From: Reticulomyxa filosa
Taxonomy: Eukaryota > Foraminifera > Reticulomyxidae
Length of the DNA: 22,538 nt
Assembly: GCA_000512085.1 (NCBI GenBank)
Contig: ASPP01003559.1
Coordinates: 1 to 22,538 of the forward strand
Direction: 5' to 3'
Shown here: piece by piece, positions 10,649 through 20,221 of the stretch
Numbering within the stretch: the first letter of the stretch is position 1
Layout of the letters: each line of letters begins with the position of its first letter
Notes under the pieces: generated by a model
What the model was told of the DNA's origin: nothing
The model's database searches: none
What the model saw: only the letters and a program-made list of their open reading frames with translations
Program-made: the position numbers and the translations under genes

Positions 10649-10697
10649 CTTTTGTTGTTTTCCTTGATTTCAATTTTTTGTTTGTTGATTTCAATAC
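10649..10697 (-). other. Candidate 49-base intron, or frameshift, joining the linker to the PUB-like region
   Basis: Two long frames overlap at 10531-10763: the upstream one carries the acidic Lys/Glu linker, the downstream one runs into the GTPase. A GT (10697) to AG (10649) interval of 49 bases joins them in phase, giving ...YEVEKS|MQQYQNSESVQS. The length is small, and an indel in an A-rich run would also explain the change of frame. A 5-base-longer acceptor (TGCAG) is out of phase. Confidence 0.4.
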
Positions 10698-11103
10698 TTG
10701 ATTTTTCCACTTCATATTTCTTTTCATCATCATTTTCTTTATTCTCGTATTTCGCTTCTTCTAAGTCCTCTTTTTTTTTTGCTTTTGCATTCGACCCTTC
10801 TATTGGCTCATCTAAACTCGAATCTGAATTTTTGACAACAACTCGAAACACACCCAGACAATCTTGCTTTAGCATTTCTCCCCAAATATATTTTAAATCT
10901 CGTTCATCATCGATTGTGTTGCTTTTATCTTGGGCATTTTGAAATTGTAAATCTTCATTTTCGAGTTGGAAGTGTTTCAACACATACTGTTTCATTTGTT
11001 GAAATGCGTTACGCCAATCATATTTTTCGATTTCTGTGGACAGCGGTGGACTGGAAGGGATCCAACTCACATAATGCCCATCATATTCAAATATAAAACA
11101 TAT
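10698..11103 (-). CDS. Gene A exon with PB1/ubiquitin-like module 4 and acidic linker
   Basis: The frame opens after AATAG at 11104 and reads ICFIFEYDGHYVSW (first beta strand and turn), YDWRNAFQQMKQYVLKHF (helix), ENEDLQF, then TIDDERDLKYIW, which resembles the acidic DD.DL segment of PB1/OPCA or ubiquitin-like folds, and FRVVVKN (last strand). A Lys/Glu-rich linker follows (KKKEDLEEAKYEN...). The same strand-helix-strand plan recurs in the three upstream exons. PB1 domains mediate head-to-tail protein assembly; the assignment rests on pattern only. The GTG at 11070 is not a sensible eukaryotic start, so the segment is taken as an internal exon. Confidence 0.6.
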
Positions 11104-11175
11104 CTATTTTCCATATGCATGCACCTTTTTTTGTTTTCTCCTACTCTTTCACCCAAATTTAAAAAAAGGACGAAC
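11104..11175 (-). other. Candidate intron between modules 3 and 4
   Basis: The acceptor AATAG at 11104 is the only AG between an in-frame TAG and the first strand of module 4. In-phase donors are GTTCGT (11175) or GTTGTT (11178). A better-looking GTGAAAG donor at 11152 is out of phase with this acceptor but in phase with a later one (TTCCAG, about 11055), which would drop the first strand. Confidence 0.35.
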
Positions 11176-11469
11176 AACAATAATTTGAAAGGCTTCTGAG
11201 TTATCATCGTTCAACAGTTCGTTAAAGTAATCACTTAATTCGTCAGCATATTCGATCATGTCATCTCTTTCGTCCATTCTCGACAACAGAAAAAGTTTTT
11301 CATTATTCTGCAATTGCAAATGTTTAAACACTCGATCTCGTAATCCATTCCAATTTTTTTTCCACGTATCTTTCATCACTGCTTCGTTTGAGTCATTTAC
11401 ATGCTTTGGAGTGAATTCAAATAGCAATGAAGTACCATTTATTACATTAAATTTTTTTTCTTTCGTTTC
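11176..11469 (-). CDS. Gene A exon with PB1/ubiquitin-like module 3
   Basis: The frame reads ETKEKKFNVINGTSLLFEF, then TWKKNWNGLRDRVFKHLQL (helix), NEKLFLLSRMDERDDMIEYA and AFQIIVV (last strand), before TGA at 11149-11151. It aligns with module 4 on FNVINGT versus FEYDGHY, WNGLRDRVFKHLQLQN versus WRNAFQQMKQYVLKHFQLEN, and FQIIVV versus FRVVV. Phase-0 splice candidates flank it: acceptors at 11488 or 11470, donors at 11178 or 11175. Exon edges are uncertain by a few codons. Confidence 0.55.
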
Positions 11470-11544
11470 CTTTATGTTATGTATGCACTATGTACTTTTA
11501 TCCTATCTTTCTCTCCTTTTTTTTTTAATAAAAAGGGTAACTAC
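11470..11544 (-). other. Candidate intron between modules 2 and 3
   Basis: The donor GAG|GTAGTT at 11544 is followed by stops in the exon frame. In-phase acceptors are CATAAAG (11470, 75-base intron) or TACATAG (11488, 57-base intron). Confidence 0.45.
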
Positions 11545-11826
11545 CTCATATGAAAGAAATAATTCCAAAGTACTGTCTCCGCTGTCATTAATTTCTTCCC
11601 ACTCTTGTTTTAAGTCATCGGCTCCTTCCACGTGAATTTCGTCTTTATTTTGTAATAAGAATTTCGACACTTTAAATTCGTTGTTAATATTTTTTATCAA
11701 GTCATTGTACACCTTTTCCCAATCGATATCTGCTTCACCCTCTTTCTCATCGATTAGTGCTTGTTCTATTTCTCGTTTGGTTACAGTATTTTTCACTACG
11801 ATTTTGGAGTTGTTTTTTTTTTGTAA
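11545..11826 (-). CDS. Gene A exon with PB1/ubiquitin-like module 2
   Basis: The frame reads NNSKIVVKNTVTKREIEQAL, DWEKVYNDLIKNINNEF (helix), LLQNKDEIHVEGADDLKQEW and ELFLSYE. The order strand, helix, strand, DDLK..W matches module 4 (DERDLKYIW) and module 1. The donor GAG|GTAGTT at 11544 is in phase 0. The acceptor is probably CTAGAG at 11827 or the AAAAAAG just before it, also phase 0. Reading past the donor gives low-complexity KKKRRER and a stop, which supports splicing here. Confidence 0.55.
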
Positions 11827-11913
11827 CTCTAGTTTCTTTTTTTTTTTTGTGATTTTTTGAGTGAGAAAAAATATTGAGCAGAAAAAATATTGGCAGAAAA
11901 AAACTTAGTTAAC
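11827..11913 (-). other. Candidate intron between modules 1 and 2
   Basis: This interval has GT at 11913 and AG at 11827, is 87 bases long, phase 0 on both sides, rich in T and A homopolymers, and contains stops in the exon frame. The acceptor could lie some bases earlier. Confidence 0.4.
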
Positions 11914-12171
11914 TTTAATCACAATCTCCAGTTCTTTTAGTCCTTTCACTGAATCTCCAAACTTTTGTGTGTCTGCGGGCAATATTGTTTCGCCGTTAAT
12001 TTCAATTACAAAATTCGAATTGGAAAAACACTCTGAAAATTTACTTCTAATGCCGTCGTATACATCGTCTAAATCCTTTTGGAAGTAGCTTTGAACTACG
12101 CCTCTCAATCTTTTTTTGATCGGTTTGCTGCCATCAGGAGTATAAATTGCAAGTACCTTTGAAATTGACAT
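11914..12171 (-). CDS. Gene A first visible exon: PB1/ubiquitin-like module 1
   Basis: Translation from ATG at 12171 gives MSISKVLAIYTPDGSKP, then DLDDVYDGIRSKFSECF, FVIEINGETILPAD and ELEIVIKV, a complete beta-grasp-like unit of about 86 residues. A Met 16 codons upstream (12219) leads with FCFFKRLILFFRLPN, which looks like untranslated sequence because the fold begins right after the inner Met. A phase-0 donor (AAA|GTTAAC, 11913) would splice to module 2. Without splicing, a TAA at 11905-11907 would end an 88-residue stand-alone protein, which is the alternative reading. No promoter could be recognised upstream. Confidence 0.5.
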
Positions 12172-12219
12172 GTTGGGTAAACGAAAGAATAAGATCAAGC
12201 GCTTGAAAAAGCAAAACAA

Positions 12220-13171
12220 AAGTTTACAACAAAAAATTTGTTAGTTTTGTCTCTTAAAAACCACTCGTTGATTTGTGGGCTGATCTTGCTTCTCCTTGAT
12301 TGGAGGGATTTTTATTTGCTGTTTATGCTAAACTTAAAATGTTGTCGTATTTGCTTGCCTTTCGTTGCTCGCTTTGGTAATTTGAAATTAAAAGCATCAA
12401 GCGCGAAACACATTAATCCAACATGAAATTATCTTTGGCAAGTTTTTTGTAATAAGTTTTACAGAAGATAATTTTAATGTTTGCCTTAAAATTGTCGATT
12501 TATAGCGAAACTTAGATATTATTTCCAGTTCGTACGAAACACTAAATATTTTCACATCCTTTGCAATCATTTCTACGACATGTTCATACAAATATATGAT
12601 TAAGTCCATTGGATCTTTTTTTGCCCGTTAACAGTATTTCCACAAAAAAGAAATTTGTCAGCTTGATTCTTTAATATCGTAACATTAAATAGCAGTAATA
12701 TGATTTTGTATAATAAGATGTGGTATGAAATAGAAGTATACGTGTTTTTATTTATTTCTAGTAACCTTTCGCACAGCTTAAAAAAGGAAAATGGACAAAT
12801 CATTTTTATAGGTGTGCCTTATCGGACAAAAGAAACTAATCAACTGCTGAATTTTTTTTATCTTGTAATTTTTTGCGGAAAAAAGTTATAATCAAAAGTT
12901 TTTTCTGTAAAATTAGATACTTCCAAGATGATAAACTAGAATTTACCTTCTGAAATCGAACATTAAAAAATTAGTGTTGAAGTTCTACTTTAAGGAAAAT
13001 ACAGGCGTGGCACAACTCGAGGCTTTCCTACAAAAAAAATCATCAACTTTACTTCACCGTTTCGTTTTCTTTACGGTGTTGGCTTTGTGATCGTTGAATT
13101 ATTTTTGCCCGTCGTTATAACTGACAAGCTTTCAAAATGGTTTGTGAATTATTTTTTATTGTATGGCAGTT
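12220..13171. other. Non-coding spacer upstream of gene A
   Basis: This is AT-rich sequence with several short open frames on both strands (up to about 70 codons). None shows a recognisable domain, composition or similarity to neighbouring paralogues. It must hold the promoter of gene A, but no core element could be identified. Confidence 0.5.
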
Positions 13172-13472
13172 AAAAAAAAGAAGTAGCTCCAAAAAAAGAC
13201 ACACAAAATCACAAAGGCCAAGTGCTTTGTAGTTAAATCCTATCGTAATGAAAAAGCAGCATTTAAGGCAACTGGCCTACGTAATGACGTATTCAACAAC
13301 CTTTCCCAGTTGCTTTCTTTTGATCTGTATAGCGCTATTCTATTGTGCAACCCAGTCGCCTTAAATATTGCTTTTTCATCTCCAAAGGATTGAATTTCAA
13401 GGTACTTGTCCTTTTGTGTTTTGTTTGAATGAACTGTATACGTTTTTTTTTTTTGGAACTACTCTGTTTTTT
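13172..13472. repeat. Foldback element 1 (long imperfect inverted repeat)
   Basis: The left arm, about 13172-13275, is the imperfect reverse complement of 13352-13472. The best core is ATGAAAAAGCA..ATTTAAGGC.ACTGG (13248-13275 versus 13352-13379, three mismatches in 28). Outer blocks also pair: AGTAGCTCCAAAAAAA with TTTTTTTGGAACTACT, and CACAAAGGCCAAG with CTTGTCCTTTTGTG. A spacer of about 76 bases separates the arms. No coding capacity and no clear target duplication are seen. Confidence 0.7.
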
Positions 13473-13950
13473 GTTTAGAAGAAATGAATCAACAATTTTT
13501 GCTTTTGTTTGATTGATGCACGAGAATGGTAAGCAACTGGTAAATACAAAATGGAAAATTAAGGGGATAAAAGGAACAGCAGATCCAGTAATTTTGTGAA
13601 AAACCTTTTTTTTTGGAGCAGAATGAATTGTCTTAAAATTAACAATAAATGATTATGTGTTTTTATTAAGATTTACATACACATATTCAAATATCAAATT
13701 CTCAAATGACATCCTTTGAACAATATAAGCAGAATTGATGAAAATTGCATTGCTTTGTAAAAAAAAATAAAAATGAAAAGAATAATTTTTCAAATTTTTT
13801 TAAAGTGATATCTTGTATCTTATTTACAATCTGTTGACATTTTGGTTCAAACGGTCCCAACGTTAGTCAATTCTTCTCTCATTACGTTGATTTTGGAGTC
13901 AAGATATTTCCATTTTTAAGATTGTTAAAATTTTTAAAAAGTTTTTGAAA

Positions 13951-14173
13951 CTTTTTTAAAATAATATATATGCATCGTGGAGAATCCAAAAATTAATAAA
14001 AGTGTAGAAAGGCATAGAAAATCGTTAACCTTTTTTTCTTTTAATACCAGAACGAAGCATTAATTTTTATAATAGTTTTCAAAAAATGAAAAAACATTAG
14101 CGATTTTTATGATTTTCTACAGTTTTATTAATTTTTGGATTCTCCACGATGCGTAGATATTATTTAAAAAAAG
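13951..14173. repeat. Foldback element 2 (long inverted repeat)
   Basis: Arms 13951-14024 and 14101-14173 are near-complementary. The core GCATCGTGGAGAATCCAAAA begins at 13972 and its complement ends at 14152, and pairing continues outward through TTTAAAATAATAT. The 76-base centre is partly complementary to itself. The sequence differs from foldback element 1 and from the MITE at 417-619, so it is a separate family. It has no open frame. Confidence 0.75.
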
Positions 14174-14458
14174 AATATCGAATAAATGCTAATTTTTCAT
14201 GATGAAACGCATGAATATTCATAGGGGTTCATTTTAGGGATCTTTTTTTTTAGCTGTCGATTGTACAAAAATCAACAAAATTCAAATAGTGAAGAAAGTT
14301 TCGTGAAAGTAGCTTTAAGATTCTATTGGAACGTGTTTTGTCTTAGTGTCTTGTATACGACACTTACGTTGCAACCAATATTTTTTAAAAATGGAAAAAT
14401 ACTTTCTTGCATAACGACTTGCACAAACTTACTGTCCCACAAACAAAGTAAGACAATA
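14174..14458. other. Spacer downstream of fragment C
   Basis: This AT-rich stretch contains a small perfect palindrome ATGAATATTCAT near 14211-14222. No gene is supported. A short + strand open frame here overlaps the 3' end of fragment C and has no recognisable content. Confidence 0.4.
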
Positions 14459-15440
14459 TCACAAAGTATAAGACTTGGAAAATTTTGTTCTATAAGCGTC
14501 AACAAGTGCGTTCCCTTTTGCTCCTCCTGCATTTCTGAGTACTTCCTCAGAAACTAAGTTAGTTAATTGATCTGAGCCTTTCTCCGAATTGATTTCTAAT
14601 TTCTCGCATCGACCATTTGAAGCACGGGCAATCTCTTCAAAATTTTGTTTAGCGCGCATATCTACAAAGAAAGCATGCACATTGATTTTTTTGTCTTTGA
14701 GGATATTTAGTTCATCTTCATAGTATGTGGGCGTGGAGAATAATGTTGTTCTTTGTCAATAGCTTCTCCACCACCAGTAAAATGTGTGACAAATCACTTT
14801 AAAGAAATTGGCGGGAATGGCGCCTTATGACTACTATTACCCCTCTTTTGTGTTACCTCTTCCTTGGTATTTGCTGGTGCATCTCCAATCAAAATAACCT
14901 GTGAAATAGTTGCTTTTTCGTGTTCTCTGTTAACATGGGCCAATCCCACTTCGATTGCTTCATTTCCCCATCCGTACTCTGGCTCCACAGTTTCCATAAA
15001 CGTACGTAAATTCTTGGGCTTTGATTCCCACGGAGATGTTTGCAGAAGCATGTCTGCTGGTGCGTTGTAATTCCGATACACCACAAATTGCATTTCAAAG
15101 CTATTGGGACCTTTCAAAACGATAGCGATGCGTTCGAACATAGTGGTCACTGCATTTTTTGCTTTTTGCAACAAGTGATCCATGGAACCGGTTACATCCA
15201 TTAAAATCACTGTTCGTGAAAGTGTTGCCTCTGCCCCTTTGTTTCGTTCACATAGCATTGCTTTGACCTCAGCGATCTTATTGCTCTTCAACGCCGTAAT
15301 TAATTGTTGCCCCAATTTGTGCTCTTTTTCGGCTTGTTCCACAAATTTTTTGCTCTCTGCGTATTGAGTTTTAAAAAATTCATTTCGCTTTTTATTGAGC
15401 GTTGGATAAAAATCGTTTTGTTTATTGGGATGCTATTTCT
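14459..15440 (-). pseudogene. Fragment C: truncated copy of the VWA-containing C-terminus
   Basis: Reading on the minus strand from about 15437, HPNKQNDFYPTLNKKRNEFF matches the residues just after SecA motif VI in A and B (DFYPLLNEKRNSFF in A). It continues through LCERNKGAE to a VWA domain with MIDAS DVTGSM (about 15180-15200), VVYRNYNAPADM and LIGDAPANT. An unrelated run of about 20 codons then brings a TGA at 14794-14796. The frame changes near 14757 and homology resumes with LFSTPTYYEDELNIL, HAFFVD and the GNALVDAYR.KF tail ending in TGA at 14459. No SecA motor remains. A spliced intron does not fit in phase between the two parts. It is most simply a decayed 3' fragment of a third tandem copy, though an expressed short VWA protein up to 14794 cannot be excluded. 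Confidence 0.75.
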
Positions 15441-15622
15441 TATGTAAGAACGGATTGCTTTTAAACTTGAATCCAATGACACAAATTAATAAGAAAACAA
15501 AGCAATCTGAAATACTTCACACTAACGACAAATTAGGTTTCGTCCACAAATGCACCATTTTAATTCAAATATTTATGTGAACAGAATTAATGTTATTCAT
15601 TTCACTTGCTCTGAAGTAAGCA
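15441..15622. other. Spacer between gene B and fragment C
   Basis: About 180 bp of AT-rich DNA lies between the TGA of gene B and the start of homology in fragment C. No gene, RNA or clear poly(A) motif is seen. Confidence 0.4.
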
Positions 15623-18600
15623 TCAAATGTACAAGTTAGGTGCAAATTTGATTCTATAAGCCTCAACAAGTTCATCACCTCTCGATCCACCAGCGTGTTT
15701 AAGAATTGTCGTAGAGACAACACCAGTTAATTGCTCTGAACCTTCATCTGAATTAATTTGTAATTCTGCACATTTACCACCTGAAGTACGGGCTATCGCT
15801 TCAAAATGTTCTTTTGCTTGTTCATTCACATAGAAGGCATGCACAGGGATATTACATTGTTCCAAGAGGTCAAGTTCTTTCTCATAGTAAGTGGGAATAG
15901 AGAAGTTTGTGCCTTTCCAATAGTATTCTCCTTTGATCTGTCTTTTCCTTGCCACTTCTTGTCTTGTATTTGGCGGCATGTCTCCAATCAAAATAACTTG
16001 TGAAACTTCCATTTTTTTGACTTGGGTATTGACATAAGCAAGCCCAATTTCAATAGCTTCATTTCCCAGTCCATACCCTGCACGAATGGTCTCCATAAAC
16101 TCACGCAAATTATCAGGTTTTGATTCCCAGGGAGAAGCTTGCAAAATCATATCTTCAGGTGCATTGTAATTGCGATACACCACAAACTGCATTTCAAAGC
16201 AATTGGGAGGTAATCCATTATCTTTCAAAATGATTGAAATTCGATCAAACATAGTGCAAACTGTATTTTTTGTTTTTTGCAATAAATGCTGCATGGAACC
16301 AGTTGCATCCATAAGCACCACTGTGTATGAAGATTTTCTCTCTTCTGCTCCTTTGTTTTGCTCATATAACATTTTTTTCACTGTATTTACTTCTTTTCTT
16401 TTTACTGATGCAATCAATTTTGCACTCAATTTGTGTTGTTTCGTAGCATATTCCACATATTTTTTATTCTCAGTGTATTGAGTTTTGAAGAATTCGTTTC
16501 GCTTTTTATCGAGCATCGAATAAAAGTCTCTTGCTTCACGTGCTCTCTGTATATCATCTCTGGTGATTAAAAATTTTTCAAGTGATTTATCACACAACAC
16601 CAAACTATAAGAGCCGGATCCTCCTTGTCTGGCAGTACGCCCTTTAATTTGTACTTCCTCAGACAACTCTTCAGAAAGGAAAGCTTGAATCACATGTGGT
16701 CCACCATTGGAAGATACAATTTCATCGCAACAAATAAAGTCCGTTCCTCGTCCAAATATTTTGGTAAATAATCCCACTTGACCAGAACTGGCAGCACGCT
16801 TAATGAGGAATTCTTTCTCTTCGAAAGAATTTTCTTCAGTCATTACAATTGCATCATTTTTAATCTCTGCAAAATTTGGTGATCCATAAAATTCCATTAA
16901 TTGTTTTTTGGTCTCAAAGAACACCAATACAGCTCGTTTTGTTCCTGACATTTTCCCAACAAGTCGATCATTAATTTCTTTTTTAAGAGTAATGAAATAA
17001 TCACTTTCATCCACAATGAAAATGTCTACTTTTTCTGCAAAGGCGAGTTGGTTCTTGCTAAACAAAGACGGCATATAAGTATGTTTGGAAATATGATACT
17101 CTTTCTCCACCGCCTCTTGTTCAGATGAACTCAATGTCTCCAATGTCCCACTCACACCCATAATGCGATAGAAATGTTCGGGAACCGCTACATATGAGAA
17201 ATTAACAATTCGCAACGTAAGGTGTATGTTGTTTTTGAAGCTACTATTACTAATTTTATTTTGCTCATGTTCATGATAATACGCAAACAAAGTCTTGTAA
17301 CCATATCGAATATTGTAAGAAATGTCATCTTGTTCTTTGTATCCAATTTTGTCATTGCTTACTTGATATCCATGAGATAAAAAGTTTTGAACATCATTCA
17401 ACATATCTTTAATCGCTTCATCCAACAATGAATCCCATCCTTTCAATACATTACAACATGCTTTGTATTCATTGGATTGTTTCACATCTTTCAATTTCAA
17501 AAACGATCCTCTTTTCTTCCAAATGAAGTCAACAAGTTTGGTAATGGTATCATGGCGTAATGTTGCTGCAGGTGAATAGCACTTGCCATAAAAGTCTTTG
17601 TTGAAAAATACATCGACCTCGTCAACTAAAAGTATCTTTGAGCGAACCACTTCATTAGATTTTTTTTCTTCATTGTCATTACCAGGAAGGATTAAATTTT
17701 CAACAAGTTTGCGCACATCACCTCCTTCATTAATAATTCTTTCACAAATTTTGCCGAATGTACCATAATGAATATGATTAATTACACCTAAGATATTAAA
17801 CAATTGCTCAAAACTTTTGAAATCCCTGCTGCTCAAGTATTCACTGTAAGAAGCACAACTTACATCAAAGCCAAATAATGCTAATACACAACAAGTAATC
17901 GCCAAGGTTACCGATTTCCCTTCTCCTGTTCCAATTTGAATCAAGTGATTTGTCAATCCTTTCTTTTTCTCTTCAACACCCAATATGCGGAATATGGAAA
18001 TCACTTGAGCTGGATGTGGTTGTACCAAATAAGACTTTTGATTGTCTACGCCTTTTGCATCATGATAGTATTGTACTTGTTGAAGTGTCCACAATGCAAA
18101 AATGTTAGCCATCATTTCAGGAATGCTGTTTCGAATACTTGCATCCCAGTTTTCATCTTCTGGTATCTGTTTGATACCACGAGCACACAGTCTTGCATTA
18201 TTTGCAAATACGTCAAGTTGTTTGGGATCTTCCTTGACTTTGAGCAGATTGTCATGCACAAGTTGGTTATATTTTGCGTAAAAGTCTTCATACATTTTCT
18301 TCAATTTCGATTTGTCGATTGGATCACCTTTGACTCTCATCTTATCCAAAACATGGTCAATCCCATGTGCTTTGATTTTTTGATTGAATAACGCAATAGA
18401 ATATCCTTTAAACACACTATGCTCAGCAACAATCATTTTGCCCACTCCAGTTGATTCTTTTTCAAATTCTAATGCTAATGTAGCAATATTAAGACCACTA
18501 CTGTTCTTTTTTTTGAAAGTATTCAATAGTTCATCAATGCGTTTATTAATATTATCTTTGAAGTCAAACATATTTACTGATATTATCTTCACTTTCACTA

Positions 18601-20210
18601 AGCAATTCACAAGATTTTCTGGTCGTAAATCATCTATTGCATCTTTTTCCAATTGGCTGACTTGTTTGTTCACCATTGAATCAATGATTGTAATTTGGGA
18701 TTTCGCAAAGTTTGAAAGAATTGAATATTTTTGCATAAAAATAAAGCATTTGTGCCAATGATTGAAGCAATTACAATCGGAGGGGCTCCACTTAGAAGTT
18801 TCCATAGTATTAACAATTTGTTGTGTGCTTTGTTCTAATTGTTTCAAACGGGGTTCAAGTTTCTCAATGTTTGTAACGTGAGTTTTGCATTGAGACATTT
18901 GCGGTATAAAGTCAAGTGTATCTTTCATGTTTTGGAAATATTGATTTAGTTTCGCATCATTTGCTTTGGTGGTAGTATCATTGATTACTCCTTCATTGAT
19001 CATATCATTTGACATTTTCTCCAAATGACTATTAAGAGCATTCATTATTTCCGAATACGTCCATAGATTGGTAGATGTGTTGGGGTCTTCAGGGATACCA
19101 CAATCCATTTTTTTTTGTTTAAATGTTTTCAATTTTTGCAGAAAGTTATCATTGCCAACTATTTTCATGATGTCTAACACTTTTAGTAATTCTGGGACAT
19201 TTTTTTTCTCGATATTGATTTTGAATTTCTTTTCCAACGACGAAAAAGAGTTGGAGATTCTTCTATCTAATTCTTTGATTTTCTGGTCGAAATCAAAGGG
19301 CATCACTTCATTAGCCTTATTTTTCACATCTGCCTTAAAATTCATGCATTGAATGAAAAATTCCAATAATTTTTCTATGGATTCCATTGTCTTGGGACTA
19401 ACTTCACAACGATCTAATGCATCCAAACTAGTTGTTGTTTTTTGTCGGATCTTTCCAAATTGATCAGTAAATGCGTTTCGAGTCGACTCGAAGCTGTTGT
19501 TAGCTGCAGATAGATTTAGTTTTGCTGATTTAATATTGAGTAAATCTTTCAGATCCTTTAATACCCCAGTTACATCTTCGTTGGCCCATTTTTGATTTAT
19601 CACTTCAACCATTTTTCGAATCATTATGGGTGCTTGGCGTTCAATCTCCTCGTTTTCAATGCTTGTACACTCATCCAAGAAATGATTAATATGATCAACG
19701 TTTTTGGTATTTAGTGCTTTATCTGCATTACGCATGGCCTTGTCCATGTTATCCTTAATTTCTGTTTCGCCTTGTTTCATATCTTTATCGAGCATTTCCT
19801 TCATGTGATCAGGCAAAACTGCTACTACTGTCTTGCACTGATTGATAACATGTTGAATTTGCATTGACGATTCTTTTTCCGTATCTCTACAGGCTGTTTT
19901 CAACTGAGCTCGAACCTTTTTAAGAATAATATCTTCAATTTCTTTCCATTCGACTTCATACTTTGCAGTGATAAAATTGGCATAAATTTCATTGGGTGTG
20001 GGTGAAGAGGTAAATTTAGGCAATGAACCATTTTTGAATCGATCTACAGTCTCTTTCAATTTGTTTTCAATAGCGTTCTTGAGTTGGTTCACGCGATTCA
20101 TGATTTCACTTTTTCTTCCGTTCTTCCCTTCTTTCTTTGTGCGCTCCTTATTCGAAGAAATTAACTCATAGCAATCCCTTAAAATATCTGCCATATCTTG
20201 AATAAAACTG
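15623..20210 (-). CDS. Gene B, 3' part: helical rod, SecA-like motor, VWA domain
   Basis: This is a continuous frame of over 1,520 codons, paralogous to A over its whole length. The rod (about 18100-20200) aligns with A by short conserved blocks such as CGIPEDP/CGLPEDS and FDQKIKELDRRIS. SecA motor: QPHPAQV, Walker A GTGEGKS (about 17912-17935), CASYSEYLSSRD, Walker B LLVDEVDVFF (about 17610-17640), GVSGTLETL, FGRGTDF and motif VI GRTARQGG (about 16620-16645). VWA: MIDAS DATGSM (about 16290-16310), VVYRNYNAP, LIGDMPPNT and the tail LVEAYRIKF before TGA. B is intact across the position where A is frameshifted. Motor residues are conserved and third codon positions differ, which suggests selection on the protein. 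The ATG at 20194 is only the first Met after a frameshift, not the true start. Confidence 0.88.
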
Positions 20211-20221
20211 ATTTTTTTTTT
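20211..20221 (-). other. Frameshift in a ten-A run of gene B
   Basis: The minus strand has GC followed by ten A and TCAG. As written, the upstream frame ends in KSVLFKIWQIF and TAA at 20179. One more A would give KFLDAKKKISFIQDMADIL, which continues into the downstream frame and matches A (NFLEAENKIRLVRRIISIL). Homopolymer length error is the simplest cause; a real deletion or slippage on the A run are alternatives. Confidence 0.85.

Noticed and set aside
1447-12171. Bacterial SecA secretion gene or operon
   Set aside because: Protein size, introns, WD40 neighbour, lack of Shine-Dalgarno-led ORFs and missing SecA C-terminal domains all argue for a eukaryotic gene with a borrowed motor.
12238-12891. 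Short open frames on both strands in the spacer
   Set aside because: Low complexity, no domain, no similarity to neighbours, no splice context.
14261-14557. + strand frame of 98 codons
   Set aside because: It overlaps the conserved 3' end of fragment C in antisense, and nothing is recognisable in it.
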